A stretch of DNA of 64,000 nt from Thermoanaerobaculales bacterium (lineage in GTDB: Bacteria > Acidobacteriota > Thermoanaerobaculia > Thermoanaerobaculales > Sulfomarinibacteraceae), in the NCBI GenBank assembly GCA_025456145.1, contig JALOLD010000013.1:33372-97371 (forward strand). The letters run 5' to 3'. The notes under the pieces were generated by a model. It saw only the letters and a program-made list of their open reading frames with translations, had not been told where the DNA came from and did no database searches. The position numbers and the translations under genes are program-made. Within the stretch, counting starts at the first letter, position 1, and each line of letters begins with the position of its first letter. Shown in pieces: positions 16,571 to 25,298 of the stretch.

Positions 16571-16576
16571 ATTATA
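16571..16576 (-). promoter_or_regulatory. -10 box TATAAT for the 165-residue exported protein
   Basis: A perfect TATAAT on the minus strand ends 7 nt before the ATG at 16563; no strong -35 and no ribosome site. Confidence 0.55.
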
Positions 16577-16703
16577 CAGGTTCGTCTGAAGAGTTCGAGG
16601 GTACGTCGCCTATCCAACCGACCGATCCCGGTCGAGGGCGGTGAAGACACGGCACGCGGCGCCGAGCGCCGCGTGCCGATGGTCGATCGAGGATCGGGGG
16701 CGA

Positions 16704-17618
16704 TCAGCGGAGGTGGATCGCCATTCCCTTGGCCACCGCGCCGGCGTCGCCCGAGGTCACGGTGCAGATCGAGAGCTTCTCCTTGACCTCGCTGACCTGC
16801 AGGGTGGCGATCTCGGTCATGCTCTCATCGAGGACCTCGCCGGTGTCGGGGTCGCGAAGGACCTCGACGTCTCCGACCGCGAACTGGCGGCCGACGGTGA
16901 CGCCCTCGCGGGAGCCGCGGTTGACGTAAACCTTGCCGTCCTTGGTCATGACCACCGACCCGGTCCAGGGCACGTTCGGCAGCTGGTCGAGCAGGAACTG
17001 GACCGCCTCGGCGACCGCGCTCTCGACCGCCTTGCCGACGTTGTCGTTCTTGTGGCCCCCGAAAGCAGCACCCCAGTCGCCGGTCGAGTAGCCGAGGTTG
17101 AGCGCCTTCTTCTTCGAGGTGCCGACGACGTTGGTCGAGGCGAGCACCTGGCCGGTGGTCGAGTCGACGACGTAGATGGTGGCGTTGATCTCGCCCTTGC
17201 CGCCGCCGCCGCCGACGTTGAAGCCCTTGATCCGGACGCCGCCGCCGCCGCCCGCGGTGTCGTCCTGGACGTGGGTGATCGCCCCCTTGACCAGCAGCTG
17301 GGCGGGGGTCATTTGCCCGGTGGCCGGCGCCTTGGCGCCGCCGGCGGTCCGGCCCGAGGCGGCGAAGTCCTGCTCGTCGAGCGCGGCGGCGCGCATGTCC
17401 GACTCGCCGAGGACGATGAACCGACCGGTCTGGTTGAGCATGTCGGTCATCACGGTTCCCCAGGCGTCGCCGATGTCCCACTGGCCGTACCAGCCGGCCT
17501 GGTTTTCGAACTTGGTGACGGTGATCGAGTAACGCAGCCCGCCGGTCGAGTCCTGGGCGGCGATCGGGATGGCGGCGAGGACGAGCGCGGCCAGGATGCA
17601 CAGGGTCACTCTTTTCAT
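16704..17618 (-). CDS. CsgG/HfaB-like exported lipid-free assembly protein
   Basis: A 304-residue exported protein. After a signal peptide (residues 1-21, ending IPIAAQD) comes a region typical of the CsgG family: a penicillin-binding-like start YSITVTKFENQ, VMTDMLNQTGRFIVLGESD, QLLVKGAITHV, a glycine-rich loop, then INATIYVVDSTTGQVLAST. The last 80 residues (KVYVNRGSREGVTVGRQFAV and on) resemble a C-terminal FlgT-like domain. CsgG proteins form outer-membrane channels for curli; no curli genes are here and no lipobox cysteine is seen, so the role is open. GGAGG precedes the ATG by 6 nt. Confidence 0.7.
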   Translation of the reverse strand: MKRVTLCILAALVLAAIPIAAQDSTGGLRYSITVTKFENQAGWYGQWDIGDAWGTVMTDMLNQTGRFIVLGESDMRAAALDEQDFAASGRTAGGAKAPATGQMTPAQLLVKGAITHVQDDTAGGGGGVRIKGFNVGGGGGKGEINATIYVVDSTTGQVLASTNVVGTSKKKALNLGYSTGDWGAAFGGHKNDNVGKAVESAVAEAVQFLLDQLPNVPWTGSVVMTKDGKVYVNRGSREGVTVGRQFAVGDVEVLRDPDTGEVLDESMTEIATLQVSEVKEKLSICTVTSGDAGAVAKGMAIHLR

Positions 17619-17651
17619 GGACGACCTCCTCATGCTGACTTCGTGCGAGTC

Positions 17652-17681
17652 ATCTTACGGCCTTGCGGTCGGCGCTGTCAA
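17652..17681 (-). promoter_or_regulatory. Promoter for the CsgG-like gene: TTGACA-N18-TAAGAT
   Basis: A perfect -35 TTGACA (17681-17676, minus strand) and TAAGAT (17657-17652) 18 bp apart. The start site would give a leader of about 27 nt that contains the GGAGG ribosome site. Confidence 0.65.
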
Positions 17682-17688
17682 AGCCCGG

Positions 17689-19953
17689 TCACTCGCTGTA
17701 TCGCTGCGCCTTGCGGACGCACAGCGCGGCCATGTTGACGATGTCGTCGACCCCGACCCCGCGCTGGAGCACGTGGACCGGCGCGCCGATCCCGGTCAGG
17801 ATCGGCCCGATCGCCTCGACCTTGCCGAGCCGCCAGAGCAGCTTGTAGGCGATGTTCGCCGACTCGAGGTCCGGGCAGATCAGGATGTTGGCGTCGCCGT
17901 GGATCCGCGACAGCGGGAAGTTCTCGCGGGCCAGGGCCGCGTCGACCGCGGTGTCGGCCTGCATCTCGCCCTCGATGACGAGCTGGGGCCAGCGCTCCTT
18001 GGCGATCGCCACCGCCTCGCGGACCTTCTCCGACCGCTGGTCCTGGTTCGAGCCGAAGTTCGAGTACGACAGCATGGCGACCCGGGGCTCGACCTCGAAG
18101 TAGATCCGGGCGACCCGCGAGGCCATCCCGGCGATCTCGGCGAGATCCTCCGCCGAGGGGTCATGGTTGACCGTGGTGTCGGCGATGAAGAGCATCCGGT
18201 CCTCGAAGAGCAGCAGGTAGACGCCGGCCGCCTTGTGCACCCCGGGCAGGGTCTTGTGGATCTGCAGGGCGGGGCGGATGGTCTCGGGGTAGGAGTGGTT
18301 GAGCCCGGCGATCAGACCGTCGGCGTCGCCGGCGTGCACCATCATGTTGCCGAAGAAGACCGGATCGCGCATCAGCTTGGCCGCACCGTGCTCGGTGACG
18401 CCGTTGCGCCAGCGCATCTCGAACAGGGTTTGGGCGTAGTCGGTCGCCCGATCGTCGACGAGCGGGTCGACGACCTGGACGGCGTTCCGCGGCACCTCGT
18501 GCTCCTCGAGGAGCACCTCGATCGTGGCCGCGTTGCCGAGCAGGATCGGGCGGCAGATCCCTTCGTCGGCGAGGATCTTCGCCGCCCGGACGATCCGCGG
18601 CGCCTCGCCCTCGGGGAAGACGATGGTCTTGGGGTCGAGCTTGGCGTGGTCGAACACCACGTGCATGACCTCGTAGGTCCGCGAGAGCCGGGCCTCGAGC
18701 TCGCGCACGTACTCCTCGCGCGAGGCGTAGGGCTTGCGCGCGACGCCGCTCGCGATCGCGGCGTCGGCCACCGCCGGCGCCTCCCAGAGCAGGACGCGAT
18801 GGTCGAAGGGCTTGGGGATCAGGTACTCGCGGCCGAACTTGATCGGCTTGCCGCCATAGGCCCGGATGACCTTGTCCGGGACGTCCTCCTTGGCCAGGTT
18901 GGCGAGCGCCCGTGCGGCGGCGAGCTTCATCTCCTCGTTGATGTCGGTGGCGGCGACGTCGAGGGCGCCGCGGAAGATGAAGGGGAAGCCCAGGACGTTG
19001 TTGACCTGGTTCGGGTAGTCCGAGCGACCGGTCGCCATGATCACGTCGGTCCGGACCTCGGCGACCTCCTCCGGGGTGATCTCGGGGTCGGGGTTGGCCA
19101 TCGCGAAGATGATCGGGTTGGGCGCCATGGTCGCGACCATCTCCTTGGTCACCATGCCCTTGACCGAGACCCCGGTGAACACGTCGGCGCCGACCATCGC
19201 CTCGGCCAGGGTGCGCAGCGGGGTGTCGATCGCGAAGCGCTGCTTGTACTCGTTCATCCCGGCGGTGCGGCCCTTGTAGATGACCCCCTTCGAGTCGGCC
19301 ATGATGAGGTTTTCCGGCCGTACGCCGAGGGCCAGGTAGAAGGTCGCGCAGGCGATGCCCGAGGCCCCGGCGCCGCAGAACACCACCCTGACCTCGTCGA
19401 GCTTCTTGCCGGCCACCTCGACGGCGTTGAGCAGCGCGGCGCCCGAGATGATCGCGGTGCCGTGCTGGTCGTCGTGGAAGACCGGGATGTTGCAGCTCTT
19501 CTTGAGGGTCTCCTCGATCTCGAAGCACTCGGGCGCCTTGATGTCCTCGAGGTTGATCCCGCCGAGGGTCGGGGCGAGCAGCTCGCAGAACCGGATGACC
19601 TCCTGGGGGTCCTTGGTGTCGATCTCGATGTCGAACACGTCGATGTCGGCGAAGCGCTTGAAGAGGACGCCCTTGCCCTCCATCACCGGCTTGCCGGCGA
19701 GGGCCCCGATGTCGCCCAGGCCGAGCACCGCGGTCCCGTTCGAGACCACCGCGACGAGGTTGCCCTTGTTGGTGTACTCGTACACCGCCTCGGGGTCCTT
19801 GGCGATGACCAGGCAGGGCTCGGCGACCCCCGGGGTGTAGGCGAGCGACAGGTCGCGCTGGGTGAGGCAGGGCTTGGTCGGCACCACCTCGGTCTTGCCG
19901 TGGCGTTTGCCGGTGTGATAGGCGAGCGCTTCCTCGCGGGTGATCTTCTTCAT
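17689..19953 (-). CDS. maeB: NADP-dependent malic enzyme with phosphotransacetylase-like C-terminal domain
   Basis: A 754-residue MaeB-type malic enzyme. The N-terminal 430 residues carry the malic domain ([19 protein letters not shown]; the NADP site [13 protein letters not shown]). The C-terminal 320 residues match a phosphate acetyl/butyryl transferase domain ([17 protein letters not shown]...), which in MaeB has a regulatory, acetyl-CoA-sensing role. The enzyme converts malate to pyruvate and CO2, giving NADPH. The length matches the family (about 750-760). AGGAGG lies 6 nt before the ATG, and a consensus-like promoter lies about 55 bp upstream. Confidence 0.95.
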   Translation of the reverse strand: MKKITREEALAYHTGKRHGKTEVVPTKPCLTQRDLSLAYTPGVAEPCLVIAKDPEAVYEYTNKGNLVAVVSNGTAVLGLGDIGALAGKPVMEGKGVLFKRFADIDVFDIEIDTKDPQEVIRFCELLAPTLGGINLEDIKAPECFEIEETLKKSCNIPVFHDDQHGTAIISGAALLNAVEVAGKKLDEVRVVFCGAGASGIACATFYLALGVRPENLIMADSKGVIYKGRTAGMNEYKQRFAIDTPLRTLAEAMVGADVFTGVSVKGMVTKEMVATMAPNPIIFAMANPDPEITPEEVAEVRTDVIMATGRSDYPNQVNNVLGFPFIFRGALDVAATDINEEMKLAAARALANLAKEDVPDKVIRAYGGKPIKFGREYLIPKPFDHRVLLWEAPAVADAAIASGVARKPYASREEYVRELEARLSRTYEVMHVVFDHAKLDPKTIVFPEGEAPRIVRAAKILADEGICRPILLGNAATIEVLLEEHEVPRNAVQVVDPLVDDRATDYAQTLFEMRWRNGVTEHGAAKLMRDPVFFGNMMVHAGDADGLIAGLNHSYPETIRPALQIHKTLPGVHKAAGVYLLLFEDRMLFIADTTVNHDPSAEDLAEIAGMASRVARIYFEVEPRVAMLSYSNFGSNQDQRSEKVREAVAIAKERWPQLVIEGEMQADTAVDAALARENFPLSRIHGDANILICPDLESANIAYKLLWRLGKVEAIGPILTGIGAPVHVLQRGVGVDDIVNMAALCVRKAQRYSE

Positions 19954-20006
19954 GAAGGGACCTCCTGATCGTCGGTCAGGCGAAAGAGAAAACTTTCACG
20001 AGCTGG

Positions 20007-20035
20007 AACATAGTCCGCGACCGGTCGGCCGTCAA
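20007..20035 (-). promoter_or_regulatory. Promoter for maeB: TTGACG-N17-TATGTT
   Basis: TTGACG (20035-20030) and TATGTT (20012-20007) on the minus strand are exactly 17 bp apart; the predicted leader is about 45 nt and contains AGGAGG. Confidence 0.65.
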
Positions 20036-20080
20036 GCCGCAGCCCGGCACCCGGGGAGGCGCGGAACCGGACGACCGGTC

Positions 20081-21142
20081 TCAACCCGGCTCGCCCCGGT
20101 GGCGGAGGCCGGCGAGCCGGATCAGCTCGTCGAGCAGCGCCGGGTAGGGCAGGCCGGACAGCCCCCACAACCGAGGGTACATCGAGATCGAGGTGAAGCC
20201 CGGGATGGTGTTGACCTCGTTGACCAGGAGTCGGCCGGTCGGCCGCTCGAGGAAGAGGTCGACGCGGGCCATGCCGGCACAGCCCAGGGCGGCGAAGACC
20301 CGGACCGCCAGGTCGCGCGCCGCCTCGGTCTGGGCGTCGTCGAGCGGCGCCGGGGCGAGCAGCTGGCAGGCGTCGTCGAGGTACTTGTCCTCGTAGTCGT
20401 AGAACTCGTGGCCGGGAACGACCTCGCCGGGGACCGAGCCCCGCGGCCGGTCGTTGCCGAGCACCGCGACCTCGATCTCGCGCGCCTCGATCCCGCGCTC
20501 GACGATCGTCCGGCGGCCGAACCCGAGCGCCAGGTCGACCGCCTTGCCGAGGGCCGCCGCATCGGCGATCTTGGAGATGCCGACCGAGGAGCCGAGCCGC
20601 GCCGGTTTGACGAACACCGGCAGACCGAGCTCGAGACAGCGCGACGAGAGCCCGGCGCGGTCGGCGCCCCAGGAGGACCGGTCGAGCTCGACCCAGTCCG
20701 GCGTCGCGAGCCCGGCCTGGACGAGCAGCCGCTTGGTCAACGCCTTGTCCATGCACACCGCCGAGGCGGCGGGGTCGCAGCCGACATAGGCGAGGTCGAG
20801 CATCTCGAAGAGCCCCTGGATGGTCCCGTCCTCGCCATACGGTCCGTGGAGGATCGGTAGCGCGACATCGAGCCCGGGCTCGAGCAGGCGCGGGTCGACC
20901 CGTGCTACGCCGTCGAACGCGACCACCCGGTCGGCGCGGTCGCCCGAGTGGGAGAGCACGTGCGCCGCGGTCTCGGCGTCGGCCCACCGCCCGCGGCGGT
21001 CGATCGCCATCGGCACGATCTCGTAGCGCTCACGGTCGAGCGCGCCGGCCACCGAGCGGGCCGAGACGACGCTGACCTCGTGCTCGCCCGATCGCCCGCC
21101 GAAGACCAGGGCGACGCGGAGTCGATCATCGGACGGTGCCAT
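20081..21142 (-). CDS. ddl: D-alanine--D-alanine ligase
   Basis: A 353-residue ATP-grasp ligase that makes the D-Ala-D-Ala end of the peptidoglycan stem. Seen in order: FGGRSGEHEVSVVSARSV near the start (the active-site Glu-His), GPYGEDGTIQG (about 88-98), the ATP-binding loop PARLGSSVGISK (about 183-194), and the Mg2+/substrate end NEVNTIPGFTSIS (about 310-322). Length fits Ddl (about 300-370). GGGAGG stands 6 nt before the ATG. It faces away from the cysteine desulfurase gene. Confidence 0.95.
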   Translation of the reverse strand: MAPSDDRLRVALVFGGRSGEHEVSVVSARSVAGALDRERYEIVPMAIDRRGRWADAETAAHVLSHSGDRADRVVAFDGVARVDPRLLEPGLDVALPILHGPYGEDGTIQGLFEMLDLAYVGCDPAASAVCMDKALTKRLLVQAGLATPDWVELDRSSWGADRAGLSSRCLELGLPVFVKPARLGSSVGISKIADAAALGKAVDLALGFGRRTIVERGIEAREIEVAVLGNDRPRGSVPGEVVPGHEFYDYEDKYLDDACQLLAPAPLDDAQTEAARDLAVRVFAALGCAGMARVDLFLERPTGRLLVNEVNTIPGFTSISMYPRLWGLSGLPYPALLDELIRLAGLRHRGEPG

Positions 21143-21270
21143 CGGTGCCTCCCAGGGTCAGTGTGCCGGACCATTGTGGCGCAGACGGGGCGGCGGTGGG
21201 GAGGGTGTGGGGATTCCGGGGTTAGAGGTCGTGGGGTCGTGCCGCGGCCGCCGCCGCTGCCGTCGGGCAC

Positions 21271-21297
21271 GGACGCGGACGCGGACGCGGACGTGGA
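21271..21297 (+). repeat. GGACGC hexamer repeat
   Basis: Four tandem GGACGC-type units just 5' of the cysteine desulfurase gene. The 20-mer CGGGCACGGACGCGGACGCG also occurs at 52823. Confidence 0.7.
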
Positions 21298-21319
21298 GGC
21301 GAGTAAGATCGGCGACGAG

Positions 21320-22477
21320 ATGGGTGACGTCATCTACCTCGACTACAACGCGACCACGCCGTGCGATGCGCGGGTGGTCGAGGCGATGCTGCCCTTCCTG
21401 ACCGGGGTCTTCGCCAACCCGACGAGCCGGGGCCACCGGCCGGGACGGGCCGCCGCCGACGAGCTCGAGCGGGCACGGGCGGTGGTCGACCGGCAGCTCG
21501 GCGGGCGGGCGGCGAGCGAGGTCGTCTTTACCTCGGGCGCGACCGAGGCCAACAACCTCGCCCTGCTCGGCGTCGCCGAGGCCTATGTCGGACGGAGCCG
21601 GCGCATCGTCAGCCAGGTCACCGAGCACGCCTCGGTGCTCGTCGTGCTCGGCGAGCTCGCCCGGCGCGGCTGGCAGGTCGCGCTGGTCGGCGTCGACCGG
21701 GGCGGCCGGCTCCGGCTCGACGAGCTCGCCTCCGCCCTCGGCGACGGGGCGGCGCTGGTCTCGCTGATGCTCGCCAACAACGAGACCGGGGTCGTCCAGC
21801 CGGTCGCCGATGCGGCGCTGCTCGCCCACGAGCGGGGTGCGCTGGTCCACTGCGACGCCGCCCAGGGAGTCGGCAAGATCCCGGTCGCGGTCGACGAGCT
21901 CGGGGTCGACCTGCTCAGCCTGTCGGCCCACAAGCTGTATGGCCCGAAGGGGATCGGCGCGCTGTGGGTGCGCCGCCGGCGATCCGCGATCCGGCTTGGC
22001 AGGACGGTCTTCGGCGGCGGTCAGGAGGGCGGGCTGCGCTCGGGAACCCCCAACCTGCCCGGCGCCGTCGGTCTCGCCCGGGCGATGGAGCTGGCGGCCG
22101 GGGCGCCGGCCGGCGAGGTCGCCGGGCTGCGCGACCGGCTCGAGACCGCGATCCTCGCCGGTCTCGACGGGGTCACGGTCAACGGCGACCGTGAGCGCCG
22201 CCTGCCCAACACCACCAACCTCGCCTTCGCCGGGATCGAGGCCAACGCCCTGCTCGCCTCGCTCCCCGATCTCGCCGCGGCGACCGGCTCGGCCTGCACC
22301 TCGAGCCAGCCCGAGCCGTCGCAGGTGCTGCGCGCCATGGGCCTGCCACGCGAGCTCGCGGCCGGGTCGCTCCGGCTGAGCCTCGGCCGACCGACGACCG
22401 CGGCCGAGGTCGACCGCGCCGCCGGGCGGATCGTCGAGGAGGTCGCGCGGCTGCGCGCCCTCCCGAAGCGCCTCTGA
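21320..22477 (+). CDS. Cysteine desulfurase (NifS/IscS family)
   Basis: A 385-residue class V aminotransferase-fold enzyme. It starts with VIYLDYNATTP, has the PLP lysine in SLSAHKLYGPKGIGALWV (about 207-224), and the persulfide-forming cysteine in TGSACTSSQPEPSQVL (about 327-342). It takes sulfur from cysteine for Fe-S clusters or thio-modification. The long SxACxS loop places it with the NifS/IscS group I enzymes. No isc, suf or mnmA genes are adjacent. TAAGAT lies 10 nt before the ATG; there is no ribosome site. Confidence 0.93.
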   Translation: MGDVIYLDYNATTPCDARVVEAMLPFLTGVFANPTSRGHRPGRAAADELERARAVVDRQLGGRAASEVVFTSGATEANNLALLGVAEAYVGRSRRIVSQVTEHASVLVVLGELARRGWQVALVGVDRGGRLRLDELASALGDGAALVSLMLANNETGVVQPVADAALLAHERGALVHCDAAQGVGKIPVAVDELGVDLLSLSAHKLYGPKGIGALWVRRRRSAIRLGRTVFGGGQEGGLRSGTPNLPGAVGLARAMELAAGAPAGEVAGLRDRLETAILAGLDGVTVNGDRERRLPNTTNLAFAGIEANALLASLPDLAAATGSACTSSQPEPSQVLRAMGLPRELAAGSLRLSLGRPTTAAEVDRAAGRIVEEVARLRALPKRL

Positions 22478-22500
22478 CTCGCCTGGAATCGGCCCTCATC

Positions 22501-22630
22501 CGTCGCAACCACGAAGGCACGAAGACACAAAGGAATCAAGAAGATCGCTCGGCTGATCGGCGGGTGGCCGTTCAGCCGAGCGAGCTCTTGGTGAACACCT
22601 TCGTGTCTTGGTGTCTTCGTGGTTGCGACG
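22501..22630. repeat. Nested 130-bp palindrome (MITE/REP-like)
   Basis: Outer arms 22501-22533 and 22598-22630 are near-complementary (CGTCGCAACCACGAAG... versus ...CTTCGTGGTTGCGACG), and an inner perfect 11-bp pair, CGCTCGGCTGA/TCAGCCGAGCG, sits at 22546-22556 and 22572-22582. It fills the gap between two convergent genes and may act as a terminator. A half copy is at 11344-11424. Confidence 0.75.
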
Positions 22631-22641
22631 CTCCTGAGCCG

Positions 22642-23820
22642 CTAGTCGTGGTAGAGCAGAACGCCCTCGAGGGTGGACTCGAACTCGGCGACCCAGGCGC
22701 GCCAGCCGGCAAGGAGCCCGTCGAAGGGCTCGCCGCTCTCGATGCACGAACGTGCCTCCGGGGAGCCGGTGAGCAGGTCGAGGGCGGGGACGTCGGCGAC
22801 GAACTCGTAGGGCTCGGCGCGCCAGGAGAAGTCGCCGGGGTGGAGGTCGTGGAAGGCCCGCAGGAGGTGCAGCCCGAGGGCCACCGGCTCGTAGAGGTCG
22901 CGATCGGTGAGATGGAGCTCGACCCCGGCGCAGACCTGCCCGGCGTGCTTGCCGAACTCCGGGCGGAAGCGCGCCGCCCGACAGGCGACGCCCGGCAGCC
23001 CGAGCGAGCGCAGCCGCGCGGTCACCGCCTCGGCGTCGGCCCAGGGTGCACCGATCAGCGAGAACGGTCTCGTCGTGCCCCGGCCCTCGGACAGCGTGGT
23101 CGCCTCGACCAGGCAGAGACCCGGGTAGAGGGCGGCGGTGGCGAGGGTCGGCATGTTCGGGCTCGGCGCCACCCACGGCAGACCGGTCTCGTCCCACCAG
23201 CTCGCCCGCGACCAGGCGGTACAGGTCACCACGCCGAGCTCGAGCCGAGGGTAGCGCTCGCGGGCGAGCAGCAGGGCGAGCTCGCCGAGGGTCAGGCCGT
23301 GGCGGATCGGCGTCGGCAGCCGCGAGACGAAGGACTCGCAGCCTGCTCGTACCGGACCGCCTTCCCGGTGAAGGCCGCCCATCGGGTTCGGCCGGTCGAG
23401 CACGACGACCCCGACCCCCGCCGCCTCGCAGCCGGCCATCACCGCGTCCATCGTCGCCGCGAAGGTGTAGTAGCGGCTGCCGATGTCGGGCAGGTCGACG
23501 ACGACGACGTCGAGACCGGCGAGGTCGTCGGGGCGGGGAGCGAGGGTCGCCGCGTCGCGACCGTAGAGCGAGCGGACCGGAGCTCCGGTGAGGCCGTCCC
23601 GGACATCCTCCACCGCCTCCATGTCCTGGGCGACCCCGTCGAGGCCATGCTCCGGGGCGAGCAGCAGGGTGGGCGGTCCGGCCGGGGCGGCGAGGGCGGT
23701 CCGGGCGGGCTCGAGCGACGCGGTCACCGCCGCGTGGTTGGCGAGCAGCGCCCAGCGCCGCCCGGCGATGAGCGTCGGGTCGGCGGCGAGGACCTCGAGG
23801 CCGGTCGTGACGCGGACCAC
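22642..23820 (-). CDS. DUF1343 / NamZ-like exo-beta-N-acetylmuramidase
   Basis: A 392-residue DUF1343 protein; a Bacteroidota member, NamZ, is an exo-N-acetylmuramidase. Family marks are LLAPEHGLDGVAQDMEAVED near residue 60, DLPDIGSRYYTF (about 110-121), DRPNPMGG (about 138-145), and SEGRGTTRPFSLIGAPW (about 232-248). It lacks an obvious signal peptide from this start, so it is either cytoplasmic, acting in wall recycling, or its true start is elsewhere. The GTG at 23820 has TACGAT 6 nt before it. Nearby ddl also serves peptidoglycan, though not in the same operon. Confidence 0.85.
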   Translation of the reverse strand: MVRVTTGLEVLAADPTLIAGRRWALLANHAAVTASLEPARTALAAPAGPPTLLLAPEHGLDGVAQDMEAVEDVRDGLTGAPVRSLYGRDAATLAPRPDDLAGLDVVVVDLPDIGSRYYTFAATMDAVMAGCEAAGVGVVVLDRPNPMGGLHREGGPVRAGCESFVSRLPTPIRHGLTLGELALLLARERYPRLELGVVTCTAWSRASWWDETGLPWVAPSPNMPTLATAALYPGLCLVEATTLSEGRGTTRPFSLIGAPWADAEAVTARLRSLGLPGVACRAARFRPEFGKHAGQVCAGVELHLTDRDLYEPVALGLHLLRAFHDLHPGDFSWRAEPYEFVADVPALDLLTGSPEARSCIESGEPFDGLLAGWRAWVAEFESTLEGVLLYHD

Positions 23821-23826
23821 GCCGCC

Positions 23827-23832
23827 ATCGTA
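23827..23832 (-). promoter_or_regulatory. -10-like box TACGAT for the NamZ-like gene
   Basis: TACGAT on the minus strand ends 6 nt before the GTG at 23820, supporting GTG as the start of a leaderless mRNA. Confidence 0.45.
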
Positions 23833-23910
23833 GCGCGATCCGCCGGAGTCGACGGTCGCCGGTATCCGCTTCCCGCTCCCGACCCGGGCAAACGGGCACG
23901 GCCGCACGAC

Positions 23911-23939
23911 TTGCGGCGTCAGTCGCTTCGGGCTACCAT
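23911..23939 (+). promoter_or_regulatory. Promoter for ribBA: TTGCGG-N17-TACCAT
   Basis: TTGCGG (23911-23916) and TACCAT (23934-23939) are 17 bp apart, and the -10 ends 8 nt before GTG 23948. No FMN riboswitch-like fold is seen in the leader. Confidence 0.55.
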
Positions 23940-23947
23940 GCGGGCTC

Positions 23948-25243
23948 GTGCCGGTCGCCGGCGCGGCCACCACCGATCGCGAACCGCGCGGTCGAGGACC
24001 GGGAGGAGCTTTGACCGACGACTTTCTCGACATCGCGGGAGACGTCTACATCTCGATCGACGAGGCCGTCGAGCGGATCGGCCGCGGCGAGCAGATCGTG
24101 GTCGTCGACGACGAGGACCGCGAGAACGAGGGCGACCTGATCTTCGCCGCCGACAAGGTGACCCCCGAGGCGATCAACTTCATGGCGCGCCACGCCCGCG
24201 GGCTGATCTGCGTCGCCCTGACCTCCGAACGCTGCGACGAGCTCGACCTGCCCCCGATGGTCGAGAAGAACACCTCGGCCCACGAGACCGCGTTCACGGT
24301 CAGCGTCGAGGCGGCGCGCGGGACCACCACCGGGATCTCGGCCCACGACCGGGCGGAGACGGTGCGGGTGCTCGCCGACCCCGTCTCGGTTCCCGGCGAC
24401 CTCCGGCGACCGGGGCACATGTTCCCGCTTCGCGCACGGCGCGGCGGGGTGCTCAAGCGGGCCGGCCATACCGAGACCGGGGTCGATCTCGCCCGGCTCG
24501 CCGGGCTGACCCCGGCGGCGGTGCTCTGCGAGGTCATGGACGACGACGGACAGATGGCGCGGCTGCCGCGGCTCGTCGAGTTCGCCCGCGAGCACGGTCT
24601 CGGTCTGACGACGGTCGCCGACCTCATCGCCTACCGGATGAAGACCGAGAAGCTGGTCGAGAGGGTGGCCGGTCCGGAGCTGCCGACCGAGTTCGGGAGG
24701 TTCCGGATCCACGCCTACCGCAACACGGTCAACGGCGAGGAGCACATCGCCCTGGTCATGGGCGAGATCGACCCCGAGGAGCCGGTGCTCGTCCGCGTCC
24801 ACTCCCAGTGCCTGACCGGCGACGTCTTCGGCTCGGCGCGCTGCGACTGCGGCATCCAGCTCGCCGCGGCGCTCTCGCGGATCGCCACCGAGGGCAAGGG
24901 CGTCCTGCTCTACCTGCTCCAGGAGGGCCGCGGCATCGGCCTGTTCAACAAGCTGCGCGCCTACGAGCTCCAGGACCAGGGTCAGGACACGGTCGAGGCC
25001 AACCTCCACCTCGGCTTCAAGGCCGACCCGCGCGACTACGGCACCGGCGCGCAGATCCTCTTCGACCTGGGCGCCCGGCGGCTGCGCCTGATGACCAACA
25101 ACCCGAAGAAGTACACCGCGCTGCGCGGCTACGGTCTCGAGATCGCCGAGCGCGTGGCCCTCGAGGTGCCGCCGACCGAGACCAACCGCGCCTACCTCGA
25201 GGCCAAGAAGCGCAAGATGGGGCACCTGCTCAAGATGGTGTGA
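23948..25243 (+). CDS. ribBA: Bifunctional 3,4-dihydroxy-2-butanone-4-phosphate synthase / GTP cyclohydrolase II
   Basis: A 431-residue fused riboflavin enzyme. RibB half: VVDDEDRENEGDLIFAA (acidic Mg2+ site), HETAFTVSVEA and HTETGVDLARLAG. RibA half, from about residue 225: VRVHSQCLTGDVFGSARCDC with the zinc cysteines, LLYLLQEGRGIGL and the C-terminal TNNPKKYTALRGYGLEI. It supplies both ring precursors of riboflavin. Two starts are possible: GTG 23948 at the end of a promoter, or TTG 24011 with GGGAGGAG just upstream, which would remove 21 low-complexity residues. No other rib gene is adjacent, so regulation is separate from a rib operon. Confidence 0.95.
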   Translation: MPVAGAATTDREPRGRGPGGALTDDFLDIAGDVYISIDEAVERIGRGEQIVVVDDEDRENEGDLIFAADKVTPEAINFMARHARGLICVALTSERCDELDLPPMVEKNTSAHETAFTVSVEAARGTTTGISAHDRAETVRVLADPVSVPGDLRRPGHMFPLRARRGGVLKRAGHTETGVDLARLAGLTPAAVLCEVMDDDGQMARLPRLVEFAREHGLGLTTVADLIAYRMKTEKLVERVAGPELPTEFGRFRIHAYRNTVNGEEHIALVMGEIDPEEPVLVRVHSQCLTGDVFGSARCDCGIQLAAALSRIATEGKGVLLYLLQEGRGIGLFNKLRAYELQDQGQDTVEANLHLGFKADPRDYGTGAQILFDLGARRLRLMTNNPKKYTALRGYGLEIAERVALEVPPTETNRAYLEAKKRKMGHLLKMV

Positions 25244-25298
25244 GACCGGGCGCCCGCCCGCGGCGACGCGCCCCGGGCCGAGCTCGACAGGGCTGCCG

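Noticed and set aside
17569..19968. A 799-residue frame antisense to maeB
   Set aside because: Asp/Val/Gly/His-rich shadow; the malic enzyme is unmistakable on the other strand.
23821..24010. FMN riboswitch before ribBA
   Set aside because: No conserved RFN-type helices or sequence blocks are visible, and the predicted transcript starts at or just before the GTG.
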